A DNA stretch of 64,000 nt, taken from NCBI GenBank assembly GCA_964468645.1, contig CAYXUU010000030.1, positions 1-64,000 on the forward strand. The letters run 5' to 3'. The stretch comes from JAIOZK01 sp964468645. GTDB lineage: Bacteria; Bacteroidota; Bacteroidia; Bacteroidales; JAIOZK01. A model generated the notes under the pieces. It made no database searches. It saw only the letters and a program-made list of their open reading frames with translations, and had not been told where the DNA came from. Position numbers and translations under genes: made by a program. Positions 1 through 10,072 of the stretch are shown one piece after another (positions within the stretch are counted from its first letter, which is position 1; every line of letters starts with the position of its first letter).

Positions 1-314
1 CACCGAATACAGATTTATCAAGATCGTTAATCATTATTCATTATTCGGTGTTCGACATTCATAACGATTGTTTTTGAACTCTGAACACCGAACATCCAAT
101 ACCGATTACAGATTTATCAAGATCGTTAATCATTATTCATTATTCGGTGTTCGACATTCATAACGATTGTTTTTGAACACCGAACATCGAACATCCAACA
201 CCGATTGCAGATTTATCAAGATCGTTAATCATTATTCATTATTCGGTGTTCGACATTCAAAACAACCGTTTTTGAACACCGAACCTCGAACATCCAGGAC
301 TGATTGCAGATTTA
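1..314. repeat. 99-bp tandem repeat, about three copies
   Basis: The marker agatttatca starts at 11, 110 and 209, and a diverging copy (agattta) at 308, so the period is exactly 99 bp. The array begins before the window. Each unit carries an inverted pair, ttcggtgttc and gaacaccgaa (45-54 and 83-92 in the first unit), able to form a stem with a loop of about 28 nt. It lies just downstream of the minus-strand helicase gene. No reading frame in it looks coding. Confidence 0.9.
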
Positions 315-336
315 AATAGTTCACTGGAATTTAAAT

Positions 337-1542
337 TCACCTTTTCTTCCGTCTATAACCAGGTTTGTGCCGTTCCCTGTGTCTGTACTTCTCAGGATTA
401 TATTCAGGGGAAGCGCCGAGTTCTTTAGGCAGTAAAAGCTTCATTACTGGCTGTCCGAGCATTTTTTCGATACCTGAAAACTTCTTTTGTTCTTTTTCGT
501 TGATGAAGGTAATAGCAACACCATCGGCTTCGGCCCTGGCTGTCCGGCCTATCCTGTGTATATAATCCTCAGCATCATTGGGGACATCAAAATTAATTAT
601 CAGGTCGATGTTATCAATATCAATACCCCTCGAAAGAATATCCGTTGCAACCAGAATACTGAGATCCCTGTTTTTAAACTTTCTCAGTACTTCTTCCCTT
701 GATTTCTGATCCAGGTCGGAATGGATCTCATCCACCCTTAAGCCGGATTTTTTTAACTCAAGGCTAAGTTGTTTGGTGCTGCTTTTGGTGGAACAGAATA
801 TCAGAATGCTACGTAATTGTTTTCCGGTCAGAAGATATTTTACAAGCGGATTTTTTTGTTGATCATAAACTACATAGGCTACCTGCAATACTTTCTCAGC
901 CGGTTTGGATATTGCGATATTGATTTCCACAGGATCGTTCAGTACTTTCCTGCTAAGTTTTCTGATATCAGGCGGCATGGTAGCTGCAAAAAGGAGATTT
1001 TGTCTTTTCCCAGGCAGATGTGAAATAATCCTCATGATGTCATCATAAAAACCCATGTCGAGCATGCGGTCTGCTTCGTCCAGGACCAGAAAAGATAGCT
1101 CCGAGGTATTAACATAATCCATGCTGAAATGGGAGATCAGTCTTCCGGGGGTACCTATGACTATATCTATACCTTCCGTGAATGCTTTTTTCTCCTTGCT
1201 AAAATATTCTCCATCGGTACCCCCATATGCTGCTATCGAACTGATGGAGGTATAATAGGATAAACCCTCCAGTTGCTGATCGATCTGCATGGCCAGTTCA
1301 CGGGTAGGGACTATAATCAAGGCTTTCATATAATTCCCTTTTCCGTAACGGATTACCCTGTCAATGATCGGAAGCAGAAAGGCAGCTGTTTTCCCGGTAC
1401 CTGTCTGGGCAGAACCGATAATATCTTTACCCTGCAGTATAACCGGGATGGCTTTTTCCTGGATGGGTGTTGCCTCCTCGAAACCAAATACTTCTATGCC
1501 TTCTAGTAGCCGTTTGTCGAGACCGAATTCGTTGAATTTCAA
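337..1542 (-). CDS. DEAD-box ATP-dependent RNA helicase, RhlE-like
   Basis: A 401-residue cytoplasmic helicase that uses ATP to remodel RNA, probably in ribosome assembly or RNA turnover. The motifs are in canonical order: Q motif with TPIQ at about 25-28, Walker A AQTGTGKT at 45-52, PTREL at 79-83, TPGR at 131-134, DEAD at 155-158, a motif III reading AAT instead of the usual SAT at 186-188, then the second RecA domain with VATDILSRGIDI and HRIGRTAR. The short basic tail (RHKPGYRRKKR) may bind RNA. Length and the GF(E)xxTPIQ start fit the RhlE branch, but the exact paralogue cannot be fixed. It is on the same strand as, and 62 bp downstream of, the flavin reductase-like gene. Confidence 0.95.
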   Translation of the reverse strand: MKFNEFGLDKRLLEGIEVFGFEEATPIQEKAIPVILQGKDIIGSAQTGTGKTAAFLLPIIDRVIRYGKGNYMKALIIVPTRELAMQIDQQLEGLSYYTSISSIAAYGGTDGEYFSKEKKAFTEGIDIVIGTPGRLISHFSMDYVNTSELSFLVLDEADRMLDMGFYDDIMRIISHLPGKRQNLLFAATMPPDIRKLSRKVLNDPVEINIAISKPAEKVLQVAYVVYDQQKNPLVKYLLTGKQLRSILIFCSTKSSTKQLSLELKKSGLRVDEIHSDLDQKSREEVLRKFKNRDLSILVATDILSRGIDIDNIDLIINFDVPNDAEDYIHRIGRTARAEADGVAITFINEKEQKKFSGIEKMLGQPVMKLLLPKELGASPEYNPEKYRHRERHKPGYRRKKR

Positions 1543-1571
1543 AACTGGTGATTTAAGAAATAATGAAGGCG

Positions 1572-1604
1572 TGAAAGTACAAAAAATACAGGGTATTAAT
1601 GCAA
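1572..1604 (-). promoter_or_regulatory. Possible promoter of the helicase gene
   Basis: On the minus strand a TTGC box (1601-1604) is followed after 21 nt by TACTTTCA (1572-1579), a partial match to the Bacteroidota -33/-7 pattern. It sits about 30 bp before the helicase ATG. The match is imperfect and read-through from the upstream gene is possible. Confidence 0.35.
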
Positions 1605-2183
1605 CTACTTATTTAAATCTTTACCGATTTTGTATGCATCACCAATTTTCTCACCAAGCTTCCAGTATTGTCTTGCCGCTGAGTAATATATCAATGGATT
1701 GATGGCTTTGATATCAATGGATCCCGGCCTGGAATGATCCCCGATCTTATCGGTATCTACATGGGTTTCCAGCATCCTGCCGATGAAATGGTTGGTTGCT
1801 TCAACCTTGTTTGCCTTTACCAGTTTACATTCGATATTGATCGGACATTCTTTAATGATAGGGGAGTTAATATATTTTGAAGGAAGTTTTGTGAAACCCG
1901 TTTCTTTAAACTTGTCGATATCATTGCCTGAAGTGATACCGCAGAAATCGGCTTCTTTCATGATGTTTACTGAAGCAATGTTAACGGTGAAGTTTTTGTA
2001 CTTCTCGATCAACTCACCGGAATAACCTTTTGAACCCACGGAGATGCCAAGTGTAGGCGGTTTGCCGGTAAGCATACTGATCCATGCTATGGTGATGATA
2101 TTTGCTTCTTCCATGTTGCCGGTTACTACAAGAACCGTAGGTAAGGGGAACATCATACGCTGGGGGCCGAGGGTAGTTTTCAC
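1605..2183 (-). CDS. Flavin reductase-like / flavoredoxin-family protein
   Basis: A 192-residue protein of the FMN-binding split-barrel flavin reductase-like family. The start MKTTLGPQRMMFPLPTVLVVTG is followed by the family pattern in which residues near 30-60 (ANIITIAWISM, PPTLGISVG) line the flavin site, and by NFTVNIAS near residue 65. Such proteins bind FMN and act as flavin reductases or small flavin electron carriers, often in anaerobes; the partner cannot be told. There is no signal peptide, so it should be cytoplasmic. A TACTTTTG box lies on the minus strand at 2207-2214, without a clear -33 partner. It may be co-transcribed with the helicase 62 bp downstream. Confidence 0.85.
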   Translation of the reverse strand: MKTTLGPQRMMFPLPTVLVVTGNMEEANIITIAWISMLTGKPPTLGISVGSKGYSGELIEKYKNFTVNIASVNIMKEADFCGITSGNDIDKFKETGFTKLPSKYINSPIIKECPINIECKLVKANKVEATNHFIGRMLETHVDTDKIGDHSRPGSIDIKAINPLIYYSAARQYWKLGEKIGDAYKIGKDLNK

Positions 2184-2457
2184 ATTAAATAACTTTGGTT
2201 AATAATCAAAAGTAATTATAATTGAAACAGTTTACACTTTTCAGGTTTTGATATCCGAACATCGATTAACGATATGTGATTTAAGATCTATTATCCATGA
2301 CTAATATTTGTTTTCCAGATCACAAAGGAGTATTAAGTTGGATTCAGAATAATAACAACACTAACAACATGGATATCATCAACAACACTTAAAACTTCCT
2401 GTTGTTAACTGCTATGCGTAGTCAGTGTTGTCAATTCTGCCTTTTTATAGCAATCTC
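2184..2457. other. Intergenic region, no gene seen
   Basis: This 274-bp AT-rich spacer holds the upstream region of the flavin reductase-like gene and the 3' flank of the repeat-protein gene. A weak imperfect inverted repeat (actgctatgcgtagtcagt, near 2406-2424) might end transcription, but no T-run follows it. No coding frame or RNA gene was recognised. Confidence 0.6.
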
Positions 2458-5307
2458 TTACCAGGTACTCAACGTCGCCCTTTTCCAGCCTTCACTTGTT
2501 TTGATATAGATGAAATCATCATCCCATGCCATATCACCAGTATTCCCATTGCTGTCTGAAGTACCTGATGGAGTAAAGGATGTTCTCATTCTCAGCTGGT
2601 CGTAACCTGTTGCACCATTGACATCAAGTTTTGCTGTAGGTGAAGTAGTGTTGATCCCGGCATTACCGTTGAGATAAACTTCGTTCGCTGAAAAATCCCC
2701 ACCGATTAGTGGTTTTGTGGTATCCGAGTTATCAATATATAGTTTATTGCTACCAGGTTCATCCTTACCTGCCTGGTATCCCAGGAATATGTTACCCGAT
2801 TTACTATGCGCTCCTGATCCTTTACCGGCTTCATAGCCTATGATGGTATTGTATGAACCGCCCGTGTTGTTCAGGTTTGCAAAATAGCCGATAGCAATAT
2901 TATGAGATCCGTTTGAATTAAAATATGAAGAACCATACCCCAGTGCCGTATTATTAAATCCAGACGAGTTTGTACGGAGGGCATCGATTCCCACCGCTAC
3001 GTTTTTGTTATCTGTGCTATCATCTGTGATTCCTGAACCCGAACCCAGGAAAACACTGTTGCCGGCTGATATTGCATCGGTTAGATCAGTGATGGAAGTT
3101 GCCCCGGTAGCTTCTGACCAGCTTAAAGTACCCCCACCATCTGTTTTCAGTACCTGACCGTTTGTGCCATCAGAAGTGGGGAAATTAAATGCCCCTGCAA
3201 TATCCAGGGTTCCATTGATCCGGACGGTATCGTTGGTAAAGTCACCCCATATGAGGGGAGAGGAGGAATTTGAGTTTTCGATGTATAGTTTATTGCTGCC
3301 ATGTTCATTAAATCCAGCCATGTATCCGAGGAATACACATCCGGATTTGTTATGGGCGCCTGAACCGAATCCTGCCTGAGAACCAATAATGATATTGTTC
3401 GAACCTCCATTGTTGTTGTAATCTGCCCCAGAACCAATAGCTATATTATTATTTCCTGAGGTGTTGCTAAATGCAGCTGAATATCCATTTGCTGTGTTGT
3501 TATCTCCGGATGAATTGTTTAACAATGAGTAACCTCCGCTGGCAGTGTTACTACCACCATCTGTGTTAGATTGCAAACTCGAATATCCAAATGCTGAGTT
3601 TAGATGAGCAGATGTATTCGACTCTAATGCCTTATTACCAAGTGCGGTATTCATTCTTCCATCATTGTTATTCCCTAATGCGTTATACCCTGTTGCCGTA
3701 TTTTCCCAACCTGTTGAGTTTGAAAATAAAGCTCTGTATCCAATTGCTGTGTTTGAAAAACCGGAAGTGTTTGCTTTCAGGGCCTCTATGCCAACTGCAA
3801 CATTGTTATTATCTGTACTATCGTCAACAGCACCGGCATCTGATCCAAGAAATAAACTGTTTCCCACAGTTTTTCCATCCGCTAGATCATTTATGGCAAC
3901 AGAAGAGTAGTAAGCTTGTTGATTTACCCAGTATCTTGTGGCATCTACTGTTGATGTATCTGAAATATTCTGTTTAGATGATATATCATAATCCGTGGCC
4001 AATTGATTTGAAGTATCGCTCCATTGTAAAGCTGTGGTTAAATATCCCTGTTGCTCCACCCAATATCTTGTGGCATCTACGGTTGAGGTGTCGGATATAT
4101 CCTGTTTAAAGGATACATCATAATCTGTCGCCAACTGGTTGCTGGTATCTGCCCATTGCAGTGCAGTTGAACCAGCATTATTAGTCCATGTCAGATTTCC
4201 ACTACCATCAGTCTTCAAAATCTGACCGTTTGTACCATCGGAAGTTGGGAAATGAAATGTTCCAGCAATATCCAATGTTCCGTTTATCCTCACTGTATCA
4301 TTTTCAAAGTCACCCCAGATAAGAGGAGCTATGGTGTCTGAGTTATCTATGTATAGTTTATTATCTGTAGTGTCATTAAACCCGGCCTGGTATCCAATAA
4401 ACACGTTTCCTGATTTACTATGTAAAAATGTACCACGTCCTGCCTCAGAACCAATGATTGTATTGTTTGAGCCGGTCTGATTATAATAATTGGCACTTAT
4501 TCCAAATGTAGTATTTTTGTTTCCCGTTGTGTTTTTATTTGAAGCATTGATTCCAATTGCAGTATTCCGTTCTCCTGTTGTATTTCTCATTAATGAATAA
4601 CTTCCAATTGCAGTATTCATCTGTCCGGTTATATTGCTACTTAATGAAGAATATCCATATGCCGAATTATTATTTCCAGTTGTATTATCAAATAGTGAAT
4701 GATATCCATTAGCTGTGTTTTGTGTGCCTGTTAAATTGTTTAGTAAAGTACGACATCCAGTTGCTGTATTATAATTTCCTGTTGTGTTACTGGATAGTGA
4801 CCAACTTCCTATAGCCGTATTCCCATTTCCTGAGGTATTTGAATATTGGGCATTTTAACCAATAGCAATATTAGAATACCCGCTCGTATTCTCATGCAGG
4901 GCTTCGATACCAACAGCAACGTTATTGTTATCTGTACTGTCGTCATTTGCACCAGCGCCTGCACCAAGAAAGAGGCTGTAACCGACTGATTTTCCATCAC
5001 TGAGATCATTGATACTCAATGCCTCCGAACCTATTACAACCCATTTACTTCCTGAGTAAAAGTAAAATCCTGTGGTATCATTGGTTTGAAAAACAATTAG
5101 CCCGGTTGCCGGACTGGAAATAGCATCCCGCTGTGCTTTGGTTAAGCGTGGTACCAGTACTCCCATGGTTGTGGATTGAGCATCCAGTATAGCCGAGGCA
5201 TCCGGATCAGATCCATCTACATTGATGGCGACACCCTGTGCATTCAGGGATGAAGAATAAGTTAAAAATAAAGCTGTAAGAACGAATAATACCTTTAATG
5301 TTTTCAT
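2458..5307 (-). pseudogene. Secreted NTAIG-repeat protein, split by one in-frame stop
   Basis: The reading frame runs 950 codons from ATG 5307 to TAA 2458, with a single internal TAA at 4855-4857 (codon 151). Before the stop: a signal peptide ending SSLNAQ and the Bacteroidota N-terminal module (GVAINVDGSDPDASAILD, VLVPRLTKAQRDAI, GFYFYSGSKW). After it, 17-residue repeats of the form NTAxGxxxLxxNTTGxx continue in the same frame and register. The stop falls where paralogous repeats read Tyr after Gly, so one base change (TAT or TAC to TAA) explains it. The downstream part begins at an internal ATG (4620) without a signal peptide and is unlikely to be exported. The C-terminus has a GxNTTSPTAKLDVNG segment and ends with EGWKRATLSTW. 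The gene follows the 1416-residue paralogue by 40 bp. Sequencing error, true nonsense mutation and phase variation cannot be told apart here. Confidence 0.85.
3944..4158. repeat. 215-bp segment identical to 6792-7006
   Basis: By eye every base matches between 3944-4158 and 6792-7006, while the flanking sequence of the two paralogous genes differs. It encodes the linker with LQWADTSNQLATDYDVS and DATRYWVEQQGYL. Such a patch among diverged repeats suggests recent gene conversion or segmental duplication. Confidence 0.9.
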
Positions 5308-5347
5308 GGTTGTGAATGTTTTTATGTTTAAGTATGTATTAATATTT

Positions 5348-8300
5348 TTAAAACCAGGTATTTGATTTAATTACAACCCATGACCAGGTGCCAGCTGCTG
5401 TCTGCATACACATTTCGGCGTATGATGTATTTCCATCTACCCTGTATCTGATCGTTCCGGCCTTGTCAGCAGTGGGTGTGTCATTGTCATCAGCTACCTG
5501 GATTCCGCCATCGACCTGCAACTGTGCCTGTGGATTGTTCGTACCAATACCCACTTTCCCACCATTCTTAATGATCAATCGCGTATCGGCAAAAGTGGCA
5601 TCTCCTAAAGTTGCTGTTGAATTATTGACAAAAACCATGTCACCCCTTCCATAGTTGAGTTCATCCCTGTAATAAATACCTCCTTTAGCAGTGTTGCTGC
5701 TGGTTCCATTTTGGAACCTTAATCCTGACATTACATCATTGGTGCTGTTTGTATTTTGTATCAACATAAAGCTACCATCTGTTCCATCGGTTGTATTGTT
5801 ATCTTCGGCAATATGCAGGGTCTCAAAAGGGGCAGAAGTGCCTATCCCGACCTCTGCATCCAGGAAGTTTATTTCATCGGTCGTAAGGTTATCAAACAAT
5901 ATTCTTCCTGCAGAAGCCCCCAGGCCCAGCCATTGATCATCTGCAGAAGATCCGGCAAATACATTCCCGTAAGTCATGGAGCCTACACCAGTGATATAAC
6001 TTTGCTGTTCAACCCAATGTCTTGTGGCATCCACAGTTAATGTATCAGAAATGTTTTGCCTGGAGGAAACATCATAATCAGTCGCCAGTTGGTTGGATGT
6101 ATCACTCCATTGTAAGGCAGAAGTTAAATAACCCTGCTGATCAACCCAGTACCTTGTTGCATCAACTGTTGAAGTATCCGATATGTTTTGTTTTAAAGAT
6201 ACATTGTGATCAGTAGCCAACTGGGCGGAAGTGTCAGCCCATTGAAGTGCTGATGCACCAGAATTGTCAACCCAGTTTAAGACTCCGCTTCCATCAGTTC
6301 TCAGAATCTGTCCGTTGGTTCCTGCTGCTATTGGGAAATGATATGCGCCGGCAATATCAAATACACCATTGATTCGAACGGTATCATTGGCAAAATCACC
6401 CCATATTAATGGTGATGAGGAATTTGAGTTTTCAATATAAAGTTTATCACTTTCATGTTCATTATATCCTGCCCGGTATCCTAAGAAAACAGATCCGGTT
6501 TTATTATGTGCACCTGAGCCAAATCCTGCCTGATATCCAATGATGGTGTTATTTGAACCTGTTTCATTATTATAATCTGCTCCTCCGCCAATGGCAGTAT
6601 TATTGAATCCTGAGGAGTTTGAGTGTAGCGCATCGATACCGACCCCCACATTTTTGTTGTCTGTGCTATCATCAGCTATCCCTGATCCTGCTCCCAGGAA
6701 TACACTGTTGCCAACAGAAATTGCATCAGTAAGACCATCGATTGAGATGGTAGATACGTAACCCTGTTGTTCTACCCAGTGTCTTGTTGCGTCTACTGTT
6801 GATGTATCTGAAATATTCTGTTTAGATGATATATCATAATCCGTGGCCAATTGATTTGAAGTATCGCTCCATTGTAAAGCTGTGGTTAAATATCCCTGTT
6901 GCTCCACCCAATATCTTGTGGCATCTACGGTTGAGGTGTCGGATATATCCTGTTTAAAGGATACATCATAATCTGTCGCCAACTGGTTGCTGGTATCTGC
7001 CCATTGAAGGGCTGTATCACCCACATTACCGATCCAGCTCAGGTTACCTCCTCCATCGGTTTTCAAGATTTGTCCGCTGCTTCCATCAGTATCCGGCAAA
7101 CTGTATAAACCGGCAATATTCAGTGTTCCGTTTATTCTTAACAGGTCATTGTTGAACTCACCATAAACCAGGGGAGTGGAGGTGTTTGAGTTATCAATAT
7201 ACAATTTATGATCTCCCGAGGCATTATATCCGGCCCTTATTCCTATCAATACATTACTGTCACCGGTTGCCTGGTATCCTGCTCGGTATCCAAGTAGAAC
7301 GTTTCCATGTTTGTTGTGAGGACTGCCATACCCTCCGGCCTCATAACCGACAACCGTATTGTAATTACCCTGCTGGTTAAAATAATTAGATCTGCCTCCA
7401 AGACCAACATTATAGGAACCTGCAGTGTTCCTGGACAGGGCATTATAACCGCAGGCAGTATTTTTATCTCCTTCGGTATTAGATCCAAGGGCTTTATATC
7501 CGTCTGCAGTATTGTATTCTCCATAGGTGTTATTTAGAAGAGACCAACTCCCGCTTGCAGTATTATAATTTCCCTCCGTATTTGAACTAAGTGCATACCA
7601 TCCGTTTGCAGTATTCTGGTTACCGGTAGTATTGGCGTAAAGTGATTTGAATCCAGTTGAGGAGTTTTGATCACCACCTGTATTGTTAAATAATGCATAA
7701 TTTCCGCTGGCATGGTTTTCAAAGCCACCTGTATTCTTGTTAAGAGCTTTGTGTCCGATTGCTGTATTATTCCATCCTCCTGTATTGGAAAAAAGTGACC
7801 CAAAACCGCAAGCCACATTCCAGGCACCTGAGTTATTGTTATGCAGTGCACTATCACCAACCGCGACATTTTCGTTATCTGATCCGTCATCATTATTACC
7901 TGATCCATTTCCAAGGAAAACACTTTTCCCTCCGGTTTTTCCGTCAGTCAGATCATTTATTGAAACTGCGGTTAAATAATTTTGCTGCCCCACCCAGTAT
8001 CTTGTAGCATCCACTGTGGAGGTATCAGCAATATCCTGCTTGAATGATAAATCATAATCCGTAACCAGTTTGTTGGAGGTGTCTGACCATTGCAGCGCTG
8101 TTGCACCAGCATTATTAGTCCATGTCAGACTTCCGCTTCCATCAGTCTTTAATATCTGTCCGTTGGTACCATCTGCTGTTGGGAAGTGAAATGTTCCGGC
8201 GATATCAAGTGTTCCATTTATTCTTACTGTATCGTTGGCAAAGTCGCCCCAGATAAGTGGTGAGGTGGAATTGGAGTTTTCGATGTAGAGTTTATTATCA

Positions 8301-9598
8301 GTTGTATCATTGTATCCGGCCCGGTAACCTAAAAACACATTTCCAGATTTGCTGTGTAAACTGGTTCCTCTTCCAGCTTCAATCCCAACGATTGTATTAT
8401 ATGAACCTTCCTGGTTGTATCTGTTTGAATAATAGCCAATTCCCATGTTTTTAGAACCATTTATGTTTTCATAAAGTGAGGAATAACCAATTGCAATATT
8501 ATATGTACCACTTGTATCGTTAAATAATGCACGACCTCCTATTGCAACATTGTATGAACCTGTTTTATGATCAACCATGGCCCTCATCCCAACAGCAGTA
8601 TTATTTCCACCATCAATATTATTAGTTAAGGATTCAAAACCAATCGCTGTGTTATTGGAATTTTCTTCACCGGAATAAAGTGCCTTGTAACCTAAAGCTG
8701 TATTATAATGACCGGTTGTGTTTGAATATAGGGACCGTAAACCAGAGCTAGTGTTATTAATCCCTGTCGTATTGGAATAAAGTGCCTCATTCCCAAATGC
8801 ACTGTTTGAAGTGCCTGTTTGATTATTACGCAGTGTCAGGCTACCTACTGCAGTATTATAGTTCCCTGTGGTATTAGATCGTAATACATCCAGGCCAATA
8901 GCTGTATTATGATATCCGGTAGTATTGTTGTAAAGTGCTGATCTACCTGTAGCGGTATTTGAGTGTCCGGTGGTATTTGTATAAAGCGAACTCTCACCTA
9001 TCGCTGTATTACTATTAGCTGTGGTGCTTGAATAAAGAGATAAACTGCCAATAGAAGTATTATAACGTCCGGTTGTGTTTGATACAAGTGATTTGTAACC
9101 TGTTGCAGTATTATTATATCCTCCAAGATTTGAATATAATGCCATATATCCTGATGCAGTATTCTTGTATCCTGAAGAATTGCTGTAAAGCGCACTGTCA
9201 CCTATTCCTGTGTTTAAGTTATCTGTTGCATCATCGGAGAATCCTGCCCCGGCCCCAAGAAACACACTATTGCCACCTGTTTTACCATCGTAAAGATCAT
9301 TGATACTCAATGCCTCTGAGCCTATCACCACCCATTTACTTCCTGAGTAAAAATAAAATCCAGTAGTATCATCTGTCTGGAAAATGATCAACCCGGTTGG
9401 CGGACTTGAAATTGCATCCCTTTGTGTTTTCGTTAATCGGGGTACCAGTACCCCCATAGTGGTTGATTGAATATCCAGAATTGCCGACGCATCCGGATCA
9501 GATCCATCTTCGTTAATAGCCACGCCCTGAGCATGCAGGGATGAAGAATAGGTTATAAAAAATGCTGAAAGAATGAATAATAACTTTACTGTTTTCAT
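5348..9598 (-). CDS. Giant secreted NTAIG-repeat protein (1416 aa)
   Basis: A likely surface or extracellular protein of unknown function. Order: signal peptide (about 1-23, ending SSLHAQ); shared N-terminal module (GVAINEDGSDPDASAILD, VLVPRLTKTQRDAISSP, TTGFYFYSGSKWVVIG); a long array of 17-residue repeats (NTAIGESSLYTNTTGHS type, 51 bp each), broken by modules with LYIDNS..PLIWGDF, GTNGQILKTDGSG and TSNQLATDY..DATRYWVEQQ linkers; a C-terminal region with VGIGTSAPFETLHI, VGIGTNNPQAQLQVDGG and a final WSWVVIKSNTWF. The repeats recall the beta-roll heads of trimeric adhesins, but no membrane anchor is present and no standard T9SS tail is visible. Adhesion or matrix function is an inference. 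Its promoter is proposed at 9728-9759. The nonsense-bearing paralogue follows 40 bp downstream. Confidence 0.85.
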   Translation of the reverse strand: MKTVKLLFILSAFFITYSSSLHAQGVAINEDGSDPDASAILDIQSTTMGVLVPRLTKTQRDAISSPPTGLIIFQTDDTTGFYFYSGSKWVVIGSEALSINDLYDGKTGGNSVFLGAGAGFSDDATDNLNTGIGDSALYSNSSGYKNTASGYMALYSNLGGYNNTATGYKSLVSNTTGRYNTSIGSLSLYSSTTANSNTAIGESSLYTNTTGHSNTATGRSALYNNTTGYHNTAIGLDVLRSNTTGNYNTAVGSLTLRNNQTGTSNSAFGNEALYSNTTGINNTSSGLRSLYSNTTGHYNTALGYKALYSGEENSNNTAIGFESLTNNIDGGNNTAVGMRAMVDHKTGSYNVAIGGRALFNDTSGTYNIAIGYSSLYENINGSKNMGIGYYSNRYNQEGSYNTIVGIEAGRGTSLHSKSGNVFLGYRAGYNDTTDNKLYIENSNSTSPLIWGDFANDTVRINGTLDIAGTFHFPTADGTNGQILKTDGSGSLTWTNNAGATALQWSDTSNKLVTDYDLSFKQDIADTSTVDATRYWVGQQNYLTAVSINDLTDGKTGGKSVFLGNGSGNNDDGSDNENVAVGDSALHNNNSGAWNVACGFGSLFSNTGGWNNTAIGHKALNKNTGGFENHASGNYALFNNTGGDQNSSTGFKSLYANTTGNQNTANGWYALSSNTEGNYNTASGSWSLLNNTYGEYNTADGYKALGSNTEGDKNTACGYNALSRNTAGSYNVGLGGRSNYFNQQGNYNTVVGYEAGGYGSPHNKHGNVLLGYRAGYQATGDSNVLIGIRAGYNASGDHKLYIDNSNTSTPLVYGEFNNDLLRINGTLNIAGLYSLPDTDGSSGQILKTDGGGNLSWIGNVGDTALQWADTSNQLATDYDVSFKQDISDTSTVDATRYWVEQQGYLTTALQWSDTSNQLATDYDISSKQNISDTSTVDATRHWVEQQGYVSTISIDGLTDAISVGNSVFLGAGSGIADDSTDNKNVGVGIDALHSNSSGFNNTAIGGGADYNNETGSNNTIIGYQAGFGSGAHNKTGSVFLGYRAGYNEHESDKLYIENSNSSSPLIWGDFANDTVRINGVFDIAGAYHFPIAAGTNGQILRTDGSGVLNWVDNSGASALQWADTSAQLATDHNVSLKQNISDTSTVDATRYWVDQQGYLTSALQWSDTSNQLATDYDVSSRQNISDTLTVDATRHWVEQQSYITGVGSMTYGNVFAGSSADDQWLGLGASAGRILFDNLTTDEINFLDAEVGIGTSAPFETLHIAEDNNTTDGTDGSFMLIQNTNSTNDVMSGLRFQNGTSSNTAKGGIYYRDELNYGRGDMVFVNNSTATLGDATFADTRLIIKNGGKVGIGTNNPQAQLQVDGGIQVADDNDTPTADKAGTIRYRVDGNTSYAEMCMQTAAGTWSWVVIKSNTWF
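6792..7006. repeat. 215-bp segment identical to 3944-4158
   Basis: Second copy of the identical patch, inside the 1416-residue repeat protein gene. Identity stops sharply at both ends (a/g difference upstream, ca/aa downstream). Confidence 0.9.
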
Positions 9599-9727
9599 GG
9601 TTATGGTTGTTTATATGTTCAAATTATCATTAATATACGAAAACCAGACAATAATAAATAAACATAAGCAACTAGTAGTTAGATAGTTGGTAGTGAGTAT
9701 GCGAAACCAGCCAATACATATATTTTC

Positions 9728-9759
9728 TAAAAATACGAAATGATGGGTGTTAATGCAAG
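9728..9759 (-). promoter_or_regulatory. Promoter of the 1416-aa repeat protein gene
   Basis: On the minus strand CTTG (9756-9759) is separated by exactly 20 nt from TATTTTTA (9728-9735), close to the Bacteroidota TTTG / TAnnTTTG pattern. Just upstream is tttgattacaaaaaa, also present before 13224-13255 and nearly so before 30823-30854. The predicted leader is about 120 nt. Confidence 0.65.
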
Positions 9760-9905
9760 TTTTTTGTAATCAAATATTTAGCGCGGGAAGTGTTGTTTGG
9801 ATTGTGGGTTGTTATTTCAGCGTTTGGGAATTTATAATATTTATATATGTTTGTATGAATTTAAATGTTGTCCTGTACAAATAACCCTCTTCGAATATCG
9901 TGAAC

Positions 9906-9960
9906 TCAAGAATTCACGAACTCGTGAATTCATAATCAATTCTTGATTTCACGAGTTTAG
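9906..9960. repeat. Nested palindromes, possible terminator
   Basis: A perfect 10-bp inverted repeat with a 2-nt spacer (gaattcacga at 9910-9919, tcgtgaattc at 9922-9931) is nested with longer-range pairs tcaagaatt / aattcttga and aactcgtgaa / ttcacgagtt. It lies between the 3' end of the 1007-aa gene and the next promoter on the same strand, so it may end transcription of the former. The rest of 9599-10072 holds the promoter and no gene. Confidence 0.6.
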
Positions 9961-10072
9961 GATTCAATTTCGTATTGCGATACATGAGGATGGACATTAA
10001 AAGCAAAATATCATTCTTTTTGATACTACGTTACTCTGGGCCAGGGAAGTTCATTCCGTATCCTGACTGATT

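Noticed and set aside
1..314. CRISPR array at the window edge
   Set aside because: The whole 99-bp unit is repeated with few changes, so there are no unique spacers, and no cas genes are nearby.
7246..7979. Several 80-130-codon frames on both strands within the repeat protein gene
   Set aside because: They follow the 51-bp period in shifted frames, lack starts and signals, and are explained by the NTAIG-repeat gene.
5348..9598. CRISPR-like pattern from regular 51-bp spacing
   Set aside because: The repeats are an open reading frame with codon-level conservation, not identical repeats with unique spacers.
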